The notes beneath the pieces were generated by a model. It searched no databases and had not been told where the DNA came from. It saw only the letters and a program-made list of their open reading frames with translations. Below are positions 1 through 12,588 of a stretch of 64,000 nucleotides of DNA, one piece after another. The stretch is from NCBI RefSeq assembly GCF_010183535.1, contig NC_071331.1, positions 17,360,001-17,424,000 of the forward strand, given 5' to 3'. Within the stretch, counting starts at the first letter, position 1; the number at the start of each line of letters is the position of its first letter. The stretch is from Caenorhabditis remanei. Lineage: Eukaryota; Nematoda; Chromadorea; Rhabditida; Rhabditidae. The position numbers and the translations under genes were made by a program.

Positions 1-2305
1 ATCAAAAAGCTGCTAACTGAAAAATATAGCCTAATATTTATAGAATATTTCTTCAGTTGAAACTTTAAAAACAGCCGAGATAGAAGCTTCCAAACTCTTG
101 CTAGCGGGTGCGCCTATATTAAAGGTTTTACGGTATACGGTATTTAGTTGAAAGAAATCTAACTTTGGTATTGCGTTACAGAGTCAGAAACGATTCTTCG
201 ATTTCGCATTTTTAGGAATAAACACAAAAAAAACTAGAGTTACTTTTATGTACTATCCCTACTTGTTAAATTGTACTTTGGACAAAGTGGGTTATCTGAA
301 TTGAAAACTTCTGATTGTCCGAACGGCAATGGGTGTAACTATCTATGCTGCACTTTAACAAAAAAGTGATTAACTACAAAAATGTGGCCATAGACTTGCT
401 CTATAACTCTTGAAAAACTTGAGACCTGGGAACTGCCGGTGACTCTGTTATGCTACCTCAAAGTCAACCGTTTTTTACTCCACAGTATTGTCCCCTGTCC
501 TCTCGATTTATTGTTCTTGATGACCTTATTCCTAATCCAATATATCAAATAACTCTACAAAATAATCTTTATTTTTAATTTGCACTTTATCAATGACAAG
601 TCTGTGTCTCTTCATCTCACACACTATTTCCAAAAGTTCAAACTTCAAATTTGTCGCTTCCGATTAATAAGATTTTCAACCTCCCTTTCGACACAGTGTC
701 ATCTCATTCTTCTCGTCAAAAAAGATACGTTACCCACCAGTTCCTTTCAACCTTTTGTCTCTCTCCCTCATTTTCAGCTTTTTCCCCTTTGATCGCATCG
801 TTTTCATAACGTGTCAATCGTCGATAACAAGTGTAAAAAACGAATAGTTTAACGAGAAGAGGAGGGGGAGAAAAGGACGAGAAAACGAGTTTTAGTACCA
901 ATTTTGTATTTGTGCTTCGTTTCGAAAGGAACGAGAATTCCAAGAACAACAAGAGTCACCATTTAAAAGGACCTCCAAATGAATACAGTTTCAGATTCCA
1001 ATTCGTTCCACTGACCATCCCTTTTTTCTTTTTGAAATTGGTCATTAGTGATTCTGAATTCCTTATTCCTACTGTGACACTGTTTTGCTAGCTTTGAATT
1101 TATTTGGAGTGGTTAATTCACCTTTTTCAAAATGAAAAACTCTGAATTACTCTATAGAGATGTCTGATTTCCTTCGAATGTCTTATTTTAGACCTAGAAG
1201 CATTCATGAAAGTTATTCATGATAAAATCTAAGTTTTACTTCCTCCAATTATCCACTTAGCCTTAATTAGTGCCTTTTCGATTCTGAAGTACTGTAGATA
1301 GATACCTAATTTCCTTCGGAATAAAAAATGTGATTTTCAAGATATGCTGCATTTCTGGACATAAAGGTTTTCCAGGTTTTAATCGAAGCCAACTTTGAGA
1401 TTTCAGTTGTCATATCTCCTCCAAAGTTTAAGATTGAAACCTTTTGGGACTCCATTACAGCTGATCTGGTACAACTTACTATAACCCAGAAATTAAACTC
1501 TGTTAAAGATGCTCACAATATCCAACTAGCACGTTAGGTGATCAACTTCTTTAAGAATAAAAATGTTTACTGTTTCAATAGATCAAAAACTACCTCCGTT
1601 TGCTTAACAAAATCTAGTAGTAACAGGTTTTCGAACACTTTGATAATCTGAAACATTGAAGTGTGATGCCGTTCATTTACTTGTAAAACTTGCCAAATTA
1701 AAAAAAAACGTCGTGAACTTTGAGAGTCACTTTGATCAAAAACTAGATCTCCAGAAAATCCAGGAGTATCTGATTTCACGTGAGTGGAGTCTGAGATATC
1801 TGAACTTGCAAGACCAAACTTTAGAAAATTTGCTTCTCTTACAGAATCTCGGCAACATTTTTCGTCAAGATTCAACTTCCTCTCTCGAGATCATAAAACC
1901 AGATGGTAAACCGCTTGTTCCCATTGTTCTTTAACCTTCCTCCAATTAACTGTCCTCTCTACCCCCCTTGTCAAATTCAGTGTTAACCAACAAATATATG
2001 CTAATTGTAATTTTTCTCCTCTCTCTCCCTCTTTCTTTTTTTGCGTCGGCCTTTTAAAGGGCGGTCCTTCTTTTCTATCAAACTGATATATGTTGACAAG
2101 CACAGTCAGTCACTGTACAGTGCGCGACATTTCTGATCGCTGACAATATTTTTTCTTTGTTTTTTGTCGTTTTGAGAGGAAAGAAGTTCTGTTTTCTCAC
2201 ATCTGGCTCTTCACACTTTTCGAAATTTTAATGTCTATATCTTTATAACTCATTCGAAGACTTTTCGACTCTTTTCTCTTTTTCATTTCACGAGAGAGTT
2301 TCAGA
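1..2305. other. Gene-free stretch at the left edge
   Basis: I see no supported gene here. Open frames at 580-792, 1567-1875 and 1656-1934 are short, overlap on opposite strands, and lack a convincing chain of splice sites. The DNA is AT-rich. The last part, upstream of 2306, is pyrimidine-rich and is probably the promoter and 5' leader of the next gene. Confidence 0.5.
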
Positions 2306-3193
2306 ATGAGCAGCTCTAAAACATTGATTCTTCTGGCTCTTCTTGCAGTTTCTGCTCTCGCTATTCCAAGTAGAGTCAAAAGAGCACCAGAACCACAGAC
2401 AGAAGCAATTGGTGAGTTTCAGAAAGGTAAAGTCATGTAGATATTAGACAGAAACGTTGGGAATTTGATTTTGGGAAAGAGTTTGGATATTTGGTTCTTG
2501 ACATCGGCTTTTCAGAAAATGTTTAACTTTGAGACTGTGTCGCGTTGTCAGATTTAGTGGTAAAGTTTTGAATATTGCTAGGTTAGAAGAATCAAAGGTC
2601 TGTACAGAAAATTATCAGCCAGAAAAGTATATATCCTGGCTAGAGAGTTTGATTTTAACATCTGCAGGAATCAGAACTCTGCAACCATATCTGAAACGAT
2701 GGCACAGTGACAGCGTCACCTTCTTACAAACCCATTTCCAACATCTTCTAATCTCCCTTCTTTTCTAGATGGAACCACCGCAGAGCTAAGCCCAGGAGAC
2801 GACACTCCAGCTCAATTCGAAGAAGAAGCTTCTGGAGAAGAAGAGCATCATGAGCATCATATGGAAGCATCAGGAGAGATCCCAGCAGAATCCTCCTCCG
2901 CTGTTGCTCCAATGAGCTCCGATGAGCCAAAGATTGAAGAGCCAAAGGCTGAGGAGCCAAAGATCGAAGAGACCACCGAAGAAACCGCCGTCCTCTCAAA
3001 AGAACCAGAAGTTGAAGAGAAGCCAATCGAAGCCGCCACAGTTGTTAGCTCAGCCGAAGAACAGCCATCCACTTCCGAGGCTCCAACGACTTCTGAAGAG
3101 CCATCAACATCTTCTGAAACTCCAGTCTCATCCGCCACTTCATTCATTTCTTCTCTCTTCGTTCTCGTCTGTGTCTACCTCATTGCCATGTAA
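2306..3193 (+). CDS. Small secreted acidic protein, possibly GPI-anchored
   Basis: Two exons, 2306-2411 and 2769-3193, encode 176 residues. The start ATG follows a tttcag-like leader and opens a typical signal peptide (a run of Leu and Ala ending near residue 19). A basic SRVKR site that could be cut by a furin-type protease follows. The body is very rich in Glu, Pro, Ser and Thr, with short EEPK-type repeats. The C-terminus is a hydrophobic stretch (SSLFVLVCVYLIAM) with almost nothing after it, which fits a GPI-anchor signal or a tail anchor. No family is recognised. An AATAAA signal lies at about 3284. The function is unknown; a mucin-like surface or cuticle protein is one possibility. Confidence 0.75.
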
Positions 3194-3599
3194 TAATTTC
3201 ATTTAATCTCCCGGGTTCTTCTGATTCATAGCATCCCCTCTTCTCCTAACTGACAATTCAAAACTGTTTTTGTATTTTTGAAAAATAAAATCATTCTTCA
3301 CTTACTCTTGAATACATTAATTTATTGCATAAAATAAGCGAAATTAAGCAGATGAAAAGGCAAATGAGTTGACACAAATTGTAGGAGGTGAGAAAGCAAA
3401 ATGGAACATTTCAGGAGTTTAAGTGGTGGCCTAGAATTTCGACGGGGAAGGTCCTAGGCCACGTCTCAAATGAAGGTATGAAGTACACGCTGGAGAGGTG
3501 AGATTTAGTTTTAAGGTAGGAGGGCGGTGGCAAATTGGATTTAAAATGACGTGGAAATATATGGAGAAGAAACAGGAAAACAAGTCTTTTCTAGTTTGT
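3194..3599. other. Convergent intergenic region
   Basis: This is the 3' flank shared by the plus-strand secreted protein gene and minus-strand ric-3. It holds the plus-strand AATAAA at about 3284. I see no coding signal in it. Confidence 0.5.
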
Positions 3600-5778
3600 T
3601 CAAATCTTTTTTGGCTTCCTTCTTCGAACATTTTTATTCTTTTTATCTCGTTCCGCTTGCGCTTGAATCTCCGAATCAATATCAATTCCTTCTTCTTCTT
3701 CAGCCTCTTCTTCTACTTCTTCTCTTTTCTCTTCTTCTTCTTCTTCCTCTTCCGATGTACTTTTTTGTCGAATTTTCTTGCTCTTCTTCTTCTTATTGTC
3801 CACAGCTCTTTTCTTCGCTGGTTTCACATCTTCTTCCTCTTCTTCAATTTCTGATAATTCAGATTCTTCTTCTTCTTCTTCCTCCTCCTCCTCCTCTTCT
3901 ATGTCTTCTTCTTCTTCCTCAGACGACGTGTCTCCTCTTTTCTTCAACTTTTTCATTTTCTCCTTATCATAAGCTTTCGAAAGTGACTGGAACTCTTTCA
4001 GAGCAACTTCCAAATCCTTGATATATTGCTCGTTGGTTTCGTTGAGACCGACTGCTTCTTTTGCTGATTTGTCGTCTTCTAGTTGATCAGCCAACTGAAA
4101 AAAGGAATTCAAGTGTAAAAAGTAACTATTTTTATAGAAAAAAAACTGAAAATAAGTTTCTAATTTTTGAGAGATTCGGCTTCGAAGTTTGAGTGAAATT
4201 TAACGCATTGGTGCAGCCAGGATGTTTTTTTTTCTCAAAAATGAAATTACTCTTTTCAGAACTATCTGTGATTTTAAAGTTGATAGTTTTAAAGCTTTTC
4301 AATATCACAACTCTCATACTTAATAATTCATATTCAACCTATTTGCGAGGAAATCCCTAGTCGGCAAGTCAGAGTTGGGATACTCTTTCTTTTTCGGTGG
4401 CTGGGGAGGTAATTCGAAACTCTTGCTCTTTTATGAAAATTTTTAAACTTTTAGACTCTAGGCTGACCTTTTCACCTATTTCATCTTTAACCCGTTCTTC
4501 CGAATCATCGAAGAGAGCATCCTCACCTTATCAGCTGCATCCAAGTCAACAGGATTCGCACCTGCTTGAACCGACTCCAACTGTTCCAAAATCTTCGACA
4601 TAGCATCTTCCGTCTGTCTCAATCTTTCTTGTAGTCCCTTCAACTTCTTCTTTCCAAACTTTCCACCGTACTTTGTCTCTGTTTCAGATTCATCATCATC
4701 CTCATCTTCTTCAGAATCGAAATAGTTATTTCTCCTCTTTCTTTTTGTTTTCTTTCCCTTTGATTTGAAGAGAGTATATAACAAGAAAAGAACAACTCCA
4801 ATTGTATAAATAGGCAACATCCAAGTAAACATTCCTTTTGATCCACCTGATTGTCCTTCTGCTTGTGCTTGAGCCATTCTCATTGCTGGATGAACATCAG
4901 GACGAGATGGGTGGCCACCCGGATGGCGTTGTCCTCCTCCTCCTCCACCACCCATTGCTGGATGAATTGGTGGACGTTGCTGGTTTATTGACGGAGATGG
5001 GGTTGAGGAACGACCGAGAAAACCCATGAGCATTGGATGGAAAAGGGTTGGATAGAGCATAGCGAAACAGACGACAATCACTCCAACTATTAGGCCGAGC
5101 TTCCATCCTGAAATTAGGGAAGAGTTTGGTTGACGAGATATGGATTTGGTTACTCAAAAACCGTGTTACATCCATACTTATATGGAAACTAGTTACAACT
5201 TCTAAAAAATAGGAGAATGGAAAATTACGGTAGTGACCAATAAGGAGACTCGTTTTCCAGCAATCAGTTAGAAACCGTTAAGTTTGAGAGTGCTTCACGG
5301 AGCCATAAGTTATTCATGCATCTTAATATTTTGTAGGAAATGAAAAACACACCAGAGCTTCTTTTCTTGTTAGTGGCAACTTATTGGAATGAATGGTACA
5401 ACTAATGTATGCAAACTTAGTTTCCATTTTCAGGACGCCGCGTCCTCAAAGGTCTTATCAATCTAGGGGAATCTAGAAAAACTAAAACTGTCCACTACAA
5501 TAAGGAAGCACTAGAACTAATCTACAATATCTATAGATCTGAAAGTATCCGGTTATTTGAAACTTCTATTGACTAACTTTGAATCCTTAAACTAATTTAG
5601 TCTAATTTTCCATTATTTCTGTGTCTATTCCTCTCAGTCTTGTCTTATTCTTTTTTCTCTCACCTGATATTCCTCCTTCTTCTTCGTAATCATCAAAGCT
5701 GTCATCTCTTCTTCGTCTTTTTCTCTTTTCTCTTTCTCGGTTATCTCGATGTCTCTCCTTTTCTATTACTTTTGGCAT
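3600..5778 (-). CDS. ric-3: RIC-3, nicotinic acetylcholine receptor chaperone
   Basis: Minus-strand exons 5664-5778, 4527-5107 and 3600-4094 join in phase to 396 residues. The N-terminus is a charged MPKVIEKERHRD segment, followed by a first membrane helix (LGLIVGVIVVCFAML). A Pro- and Gly-rich luminal loop comes next, then a second helix (MLPIYTIGVVLFLLYTLF). A coiled coil (LQERLRQTEDAMSKIL) and a second helical region follow, and the tail is extremely Glu-rich. This order is that of RIC-3, an ER membrane protein needed for folding and assembly of nicotinic receptors. The ATG sits two bases after a tttcag, a likely trans-splice site. I remember the C. elegans protein as slightly shorter, so one exon boundary or isoform may differ from this model. 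Confidence 0.88.
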
Positions 5779-7966
5779 ATCTGAAACTAGAAAAATATGA
5801 AGAGAAACAAAATCTGAAACAAAGAAAGAAATAGAGTAGTCTAAGTGAAAAAGAGGTTGTATAAAGTGAGTGAAGAGGGTCTCTCTCTCTTCTTCAAAAC
5901 CAAGGGAAAATGGACATTAGACAAGGGAAAATGCGAGTGGGGGATACGACGAACTATTGACAGAAAAGTGAAGAGAAATAGTGTTGAGGGACCAGAGAGG
6001 AAGAGGATGGAGCTGGAGCCGATAGAGACGCAGACTTTTTGAAAAAGAGAGAAGAGTCGGAGCAGCTTCGAATCGATTCTGGAACAGCAGATGAAGGTGA
6101 GATAAAGGGAGAAAGAGACGAAGAGAAATGAGAGAAGTCAGTGCGAGAAACGAGACGCAAAACGAGAAAAAGAAGAAGAAGAACATGGATTTCGTTCGTC
6201 AGGTTAACAGGTGTTTCCAATTTGTTCACCGAATCATGTTATCCTATTTCCGTTTCATGCATAGAGTCACCTGATGGATTTGCTAGACTTTTCTAAAGTG
6301 CATGCATGAATTTCTGAGAGCTTCTCTTCCTAATGGGGCCAAATATTCTGAAGAAGGCACTTCAGGAAAAAAGACTGAAAGTGATTGAGAGAAGTATCTG
6401 GGGTTTTGAAAGTTGGGTTCTTGTAGATTCTAGGATAGGTGTTGTGATTCCGAACGACGGATTTCCGTTTATTGAACCATTAATTTTGATTTTGATCTTT
6501 CCCTTCGAGTCATATTCTGCAAACTACAGTAAATCATCTAACAGAAAATACATCTTGCATTAACTGTTCTCTTCTCATTCCACTTTTCCAATATTCTATG
6601 CACCACTTTTTCTAGAATCTTTTCTCTGCCCCCACATTTTCCCTTCTTCGTAGTCCTGATTCCCGCCCTTTCTCCCAGTTTTTTTTCAGCAGAAGAAGCA
6701 GTCAAGTCACAATCTATCCGTCGTAATTGTCGGTGAGCAGTCAAGCATTCTCTCCTTCTTTCCTTCTTTTCCTTCATCAATTTTTTCATTAGTCTCCTTT
6801 TTCGTGCAATTCCTTTGGCTTTTAGCCGTGCTTACTAGTCATTGCGTGCCATATTCCCATTGGCAACCAACCAATGTTTCTCAGTTTTTCGCCGTGGGCT
6901 CACGCATCGATCTTCTTCCGATTAGCTTCGTCTTCTCTCTGAATCTCTCCCTTGAATGATTGTGTAAATATATGCGCAGTATATACACAAGACTACATCA
7001 CTTTTTGATCGCCGACGACCAGTTTGTGCCCTCTTTTTTTAGTTTTGAAGATATCTTTGAGCTTTTCGATTCAGAAGAAACAGCTGTTTATGTTTCTGTT
7101 TCCTCCCACACATTTCGTTTTTTCAATGTAAACGTCGAGGTCATTTCAAACATTCGAGTCATTTTATGTGTTTACTTGATCGTTTGTTGGCACGAGGTCT
7201 TATCGCTTTCAAAAAAAAATAAAACCAACATTTGCTGCTGAAAATGATTTTGCCCCTTTTGATTCTTGAGTTTTCAAGAACATATCAGTGATATTTGGAT
7301 TAGCTTAAAATCCAAAATCCGAAAAAATGAATATCGAAGTACTGTATTCGTTGTGAAACCTTTCTTCCTACCGTAACCTTATTTGAAGGCGCATGCGGAT
7401 GATGTCACATTTTACTACTTTTTTTTGTTAATTTTTGGAAAAACAAAACTAAATGTACGTATTCAATCGCAAAAAGTATTTTTCGATATAACAATAATTA
7501 TTTAAATGAGTATTAACCTCAAAATATCAGATTTTCTTCTCAAAAATTACCCCAAACTCGTCAAAATCTCCACAACTCTTTCAGAAACATTTTCTGAATA
7601 AAAACATTAGTGCCATCTCATGTTGGAGCGCGACGATGTGCGCACGATCAAATCAGGCTGTCGTCGCTCCGTCTAGATGCCTGCGTTTCTCACCCGACGC
7701 CACTATTTCATACTACATATCTCTTACGCCTCTTAAAATTCCATTGGTCTTGTTTACCCCTCGTGTTACTCGCACGGGGCCTCGTCCTTCTTTTACTCTG
7801 CCTCTCTATTTGGCCTACTCCTTTCCCTTTTTTCTCACCAGAACACAGTTTTCAAAAAAATAAACTTTTTTCTGTGTTCCCTAACAGGTCTTGGCTTGTA
7901 ATACTTCATTTTTCTTCTCTCTTTTTTTCTTTCCAAAGTGTTTAATTATAAGAATTTCCGTTCCAG
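5779..7966. other. Shared upstream region of ric-3 and cdgs-1
   Basis: About 2.2 kb separates two divergently transcribed genes. It is pyrimidine- and purine-rich in blocks, with GAAGAAGAA runs near 6170. Around 7380-7410 there is a segment resembling dispersed worm repeats (aaggcgcatgcggatgatgt). No exon chain with consistent phase was found, so it probably holds promoters and 5' leaders. Confidence 0.45.
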
Positions 7967-10001
7967 ATGTCAGATCAACCATCGGCAGAAAATGCAGAAG
8001 TTCGACAACGACGAGTGCCAGATTCACCGGAAGCTAACCTAAGAGCACCGGATCGGGATGATGTTCGACCGACAAGCGATGAAAGTGATATGGATGCTAT
8101 TCTACAAGATGAAGATAGGTGAGTCTTTGGGTGCAAAGAACATGAAAATGAACAAAAATGATGACGAATATCTGGAAAAGAGGTTATGAAACCGTTTGTT
8201 CATCTGACGTATTTTAGTGATGCGGGCCCGAGAAGGAACAACGACGAGTGAGTCATTGAAATGTTGTTTTGTTGTTGTGATTAGTCAGATTATGAGATAG
8301 AAAATTCTTGATGAATAAAAATTAGAAATAGAAATGGTTCAGGATGGAACGGCTAACAAAAGCAATCCCACAAGATAAAGGAAGTCTTGGAGAGTTCGCC
8401 GATTCAATGCTTGAAGCATTACCACCCAGATGGAGGAATTGGGTGGTTCGAGGACTTTTCTCCATCATCATGATATCCACATTCACTTTTATTGTAAACC
8501 GAGGTGCCACGTGGCTCATGTTCTTGGTACGTACAGATATTGAAGTTAAAACCAGTTAAGTAATATTGATGGTTCAAATATAGTACATGACGCCTCATTC
8601 TGTATAGTTCGTTTGTCTAGAGAATCGCAAAACTCTTATCAAAAGTGTTATCGCCCTGCCTACTGATAAGATCAAAGTCAACAATAACAGAAGTCAGATT
8701 ATGAATTTCAGCATTGATTGTGTTCATTAAAAGTTCACAAGTTTTACGAATTTTCAGGTCTTCCTCATCCAATTCAAATGTTTCCAAGAAATAATTTCTA
8801 TCGGACTTGCCGTTTACCGTCTTTACGATTTCCCATGGTTCCGCGCATTATCTTGGTACTTCTTGCTCACCAGCAACTACTTTTTCTTCGGTGAAAGTCT
8901 CATCGACTACTGGGGAATTGTACTGAAGAAAGATGTAAGAATTATCTAATGCAAAATCGAAATTCATTCAAAATAAATAATATAGCAATTCAGAATTGCA
9001 TGTTTCAGAACTTCTTGCACTTCCTTGTCGCCTATCACAGACTTGTTTCGTTTGCTCTTTATTGCATCGGATTCGTTTCATTCGTACTTTCCCTTCGTAA
9101 AGGATATTACATGAGACAATTCTCTTTGGTAAGAATAATCATAAAATCTCGATTTCAAAAAATGATTTTCAGTTCGCCTGGACTCATTTGACTCTTCTGC
9201 TCATTGTCAGTCAATCATTCTTCATCATTCAAAATATCTTCCAAGGACTTATCTGGTTCCTGGCTCCAGTCGCAATGATCATTTGTTGTGATGTCATGTC
9301 ATACATGTTTGGATTCTTTTGGGGAAAGACGCCACTTATCAAGTTGTCACCGAAAAAGACATGGGAAGGATTCATCGGAGGAGCGTTCTCCACTGTCATC
9401 TTTGGAATTCTGGTAAGTTTTCAAATTCATTTTATCTAGAGTATTACTTAATTCGTTCTAGCTCTCTCTCGCTCTCTACAACCGTCCATTCTTCGTCTGC
9501 CCAGTCCAACATTATCAAACTGACAGCTCCAACTGCACGATTCCATTGGCATTCCAACTTCAAGATTATCCAGTTCCACGTCCATTCTCTTTCTTCTTCA
9601 AAATTCTTCGCAAAGAACCTGTCATTCAACTATTCCCATTCGTATTCCATAGTATTGCTCTAAGTCTTTTCGCATCGATTTTGGGACCATTCGGTGGATT
9701 TTTTGCAAGTGGATTCAAGAGAGCTTTCAAAATCAAGGTAATTGCTACAACTGATACTTGAACATGTCTTATTTCTGATATTCAGGACTTTGGTGATGTT
9801 ATTCCTGGACACGGAGGATTAATGGATCGATTCGATTGTCAACTTCTCATGGGAACCTTTGTAATGGTCTACATTCATAGTTTCATTCGAGTACCGGATG
9901 CTTCAAAACTCATTAAACAAATTATGACACTTGAACCACAAGAACAAATGGACATTTTCAATCTATTACAGGCTGAATTATCTAAAAGTGGTTTACTGTA
10001 A
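7967..10001 (+). CDS. cdgs-1: Phosphatidate cytidylyltransferase (CDP-diacylglycerol synthase)
   Basis: Eight exons (7967-8118, 8218-8247, 8343-8526, 8758-8934, 9009-9128, 9173-9412, 9462-9737, 9786-10001) give 464 residues, the usual eukaryotic size. The first 120 residues are polar and cytosolic. Several hydrophobic helices follow. Near residues 385-410 lies the family signature: [11 protein letters not shown], then [10 protein letters not shown] with the metal-binding Asp residues. The enzyme makes CDP-diacylglycerol from phosphatidic acid and CTP in the ER membrane, feeding phosphatidylinositol synthesis. The ATG directly follows ttccag. Exon 2 is only 30 nt. Confidence 0.93.
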
Positions 10002-10411
10002 TTCTTAATACTTCCACTATAACTGCATCATTAATTTCATGCGAATCTCAATGGAGTTGCTCTTTTTCTGTCTAGTCATTCCTTTCCATTCACTAAGTAC
10101 CACATACACATTTTTTCCACGTTTCGTCCTGTTTATATGCTTTAACTTGTATCTCCATTTCTATATGTTCCCAGTCGTTCTCGTATTCTCCCTTCTCCCA
10201 ATTCAAACCTCGTACAGATGTAAAGGTTGTGAACACATTCATACGCACGTAGTCTCTCCTACTTCACTAGTGCTACTGTTAGCTGTGTATTTAATAAATC
10301 AATATATATTCTTGTTTTTCAAATGTGGGAAAAAGCATCATTTAATTTGTAGTAACAGTATTAAAAATTACTTGAGTTTTGGGAGAGATTTTCTCAACTT
10401 TTTCGTTTAAG
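10002..10411. other. Intergenic, cdgs-1 to zgpa-1
   Basis: This is a 410-bp same-strand gap holding the cdgs-1 3' UTR. It is T-rich towards its end, finishing in tttaag just before the next ATG, which could serve as a trans-splice acceptor. An operon pair is possible but the spacing is long for one. Confidence 0.4.
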
Positions 10412-11886
10412 ATGTCAGAAATCGATGATCTCAAAAGTCAAATTACACGTGTAGGAAACTTGATCGAAATAGAAACGGATGAAGAGAGTCTGAGAGATTT
10501 GGAACAAGCAAAAGCAGATTTAGAAGAACTTGTAGCTTTGTTAGAAGAGGAAAAAGAAGAAGAGGCAGGGCCAAGTGAACAGATAAAAGAAGAAGCAGCA
10601 GTTGATGAAAAAGGAAAAATATCTTATGGAAAATCAATGGGAAAAGAAGAAACTGACGGAGATGACGACGATAACTCGCCTGGTAAACGTACATCTCATT
10701 TGCCACGTTTCCAGATTTTCCGTTTTCAGACAATATTCTCGGCTCCAGATGCATGGTACCTTTTGTTTCCGATCGATCACTTCCACTTCACACTGCAATC
10801 ATCATGGAAATCGAATCATCGACTCGTGTTCGTGTTCTGTTTTCTCATCCAACATGCATTGCAATGAAGCCATGCTCTCATTTCCTTTCTTCGAATTGTC
10901 GATACAGTGAGAATTGTCGTTTCAGCCATGGATATTCTGTTGAATTAGAACGAATTGAAGATTATCAAGAACCAGATTATTCTTCAATTGTAGAACAAGG
11001 ACTTGTATTGGTGAAAGGTGAAAAAAATTTATGGGAAATGGGAAGAATTAGTGCAATCGATGGACAGAATGTGGCTGTGAAATTGTTGACGAGTGGTAGT
11101 GAAGTATCGGCAAAACGTGGGGATTTGGTACCTCTGGGAGAAGTTGAAGAACAAGAAAAAGATGGATCATGGATGGAATTGAAGCAAGAAACACTTGGAA
11201 ATGTATCAGTTGGAGAGTTGGGGAAATGGAATGGAGGAGGAGGAATCGGGATGAAATTAATGATGAAAATGGGATATAAGGTTGGAGATGGACTCGGAAA
11301 GCGAAGCGATGGAATTGTTCATTCGATTCAAGCGAGGATTTGTGCAAAGAGTTCGTTTTTCTTTTTTAAAAATGCGCTATGATTTTCTCAAATTTTCAGA
11401 TGCGTCACTCGATGAAGTAATGAATAGAAAACGAAAAGTTGTCGATGGAAAAGAGAAACACAAAACGAAGAAAATCAAAAAATTGAATACTTCTGATGAA
11501 TCAGAAAAAGACATCTTCGCGTTCATCAATAGAAAATTAGAAGTTTGTTTTGACTTATTTCAAAATTAAAACTCTAAAAATTGCAGAAAAAATCGGAGAG
11601 AACACTTGCTGATGTGAGAAAAGAAAAAGAAGAGATGGCTGGTTATTCTGCAAAATCTCTTGGCGCGAAAAATCTTGATCTGGAATCTGAAATGAAGCAA
11701 TTAGTAGGAAAACAGAAGAAGCTGAGAGATGGAATTCGTCGAAATCAAAATGATAAGAATACAGTGGCCAAAATGACAGTATCCCTTCTAGAGGTTGATG
11801 AAAAAATTGCGAGTGTAAATCGGAAATTAAGAAGAGTGAAAGATGAAGTCAGTTCGAGAAATTCAAAACGGAAAGACGAGTTTTAA
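10412..11886 (+). CDS. zgpa-1: CCCH zinc finger and G-patch protein (ZGPAT homolog)
   Basis: Exons 10412-10682, 10730-11350, 11400-11542 and 11587-11886 encode 444 residues. The N-terminus is an acidic coiled coil. A CCCH finger follows around residue 140 (Cys-x7-Cys-x5-Cys-x3-His in PCSHFLSSNCRYSENCRFSH). A Tudor-like stretch (LWEMGRISAIDGQNVAVKLL) comes next, then a G-patch (MMKMGYKVGDGLGKRSDG) near residues 280-295. The C-terminus is basic and coiled. This order matches vertebrate ZGPAT, a nuclear RNA- or DNA-binding regulator. The third exon begins with a split Asn codon, which confirms the donor at 11351. Confidence 0.88.
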
Positions 11887-12016
11887 ATCTGTAATCATTT
11901 TATATCAGTATTCATGTACATATTAATAAACTGTTAAATACATATTAACAAACTGATCAAAATTAAAAGTAATTGAATTTCTTTCGCTAAAATTAAGGAG
12001 TGCAAAGGTATTATGT

Positions 12017-12208
12017 TCACTGCTTCGCTTTTTCTTTTGTTTCTTTTTCGTGATTCTCCTGCACATGACGAACGACAATATTATTGAAAAACGTCTTCCT
12101 ATCCTCAATTGCTACATCCCTCCAATCCACAAATTTGTGATTTTTGAAGTCTTCTAATTCTGGTTGGTATGAGCTCGTTGATGCTTTACTGGATGATGGT
12201 TGGTTCAT
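12017..12208 (-). CDS. Small orphan hydrophilic protein
   Basis: This single open frame of 63 residues starts with an ATG that directly follows ttatag on the minus strand, a plausible trans-splice acceptor. The product is Ser-rich at its start, has a central FVDWRDVAIEDRKTFF segment, and ends in charged KETKEKAKQ. It has no signal peptide or membrane helix. A TATAAA poly(A)-signal variant lies downstream on the minus strand near 11900. I do not recognise a family, and a chance open frame cannot be excluded. Confidence 0.45.
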   Translation of the reverse strand: MNQPSSSKASTSSYQPELEDFKNHKFVDWRDVAIEDRKTFFNNIVVRHVQENHEKETKEKAKQ

Positions 12209-12588
12209 CTATAACGACGAATGAATAACAGAAACTTTGAATTTATGAGTTCGTAAAAAATGCGGAAATGAGTTTCGGGAATTCTGTAAACCAATTTCGA
12301 GTTTTTCTTTCTAATCTTATGATGAATTATATCTTCGTTCTACATGTCTTCGAAAAATTGTCAGCAAACGATGATGAACAAAACCGAAAACATGAAGGAA
12401 GATGGATTGGTTCAATCTTTGGTATCGTGTTCGGTTTATACCGCATTAATTCTCGTAAAATTCAATACAGTCTAATCTTTATATGAATGTTAAAGCGAAA
12501 TATTTGAGGACTACACATGCAACAAAATAGGGCTAGTTATATTACAGTTTCAAAATATGTGATGCCGAAATGAGATGTTGCTCCTCGC
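12209..12588. other. Intergenic, small orphan to klp-10 3' end
   Basis: An open frame on the plus strand (12268-12486) has no splice partners and no recognisable product. Otherwise nothing is seen beyond the 3' flank of klp-10. Confidence 0.4.

Noticed and set aside
1567..1934. Overlapping opposite-strand frames in the left flank
   Set aside because: Neither has a start context, splice partners or a recognisable product, and the two overlap each other.
3551..4021. Plus-strand frames rich in Leu and Ser opposite ric-3
   Set aside because: They are the antisense of the poly-Glu tail codons of RIC-3.
12268..12486. 72-codon plus-strand frame between the small orphan and klp-10
   Set aside because: It has no splice sites, no poly(A) signal and no recognisable composition, and it lies in a short convergent gap.
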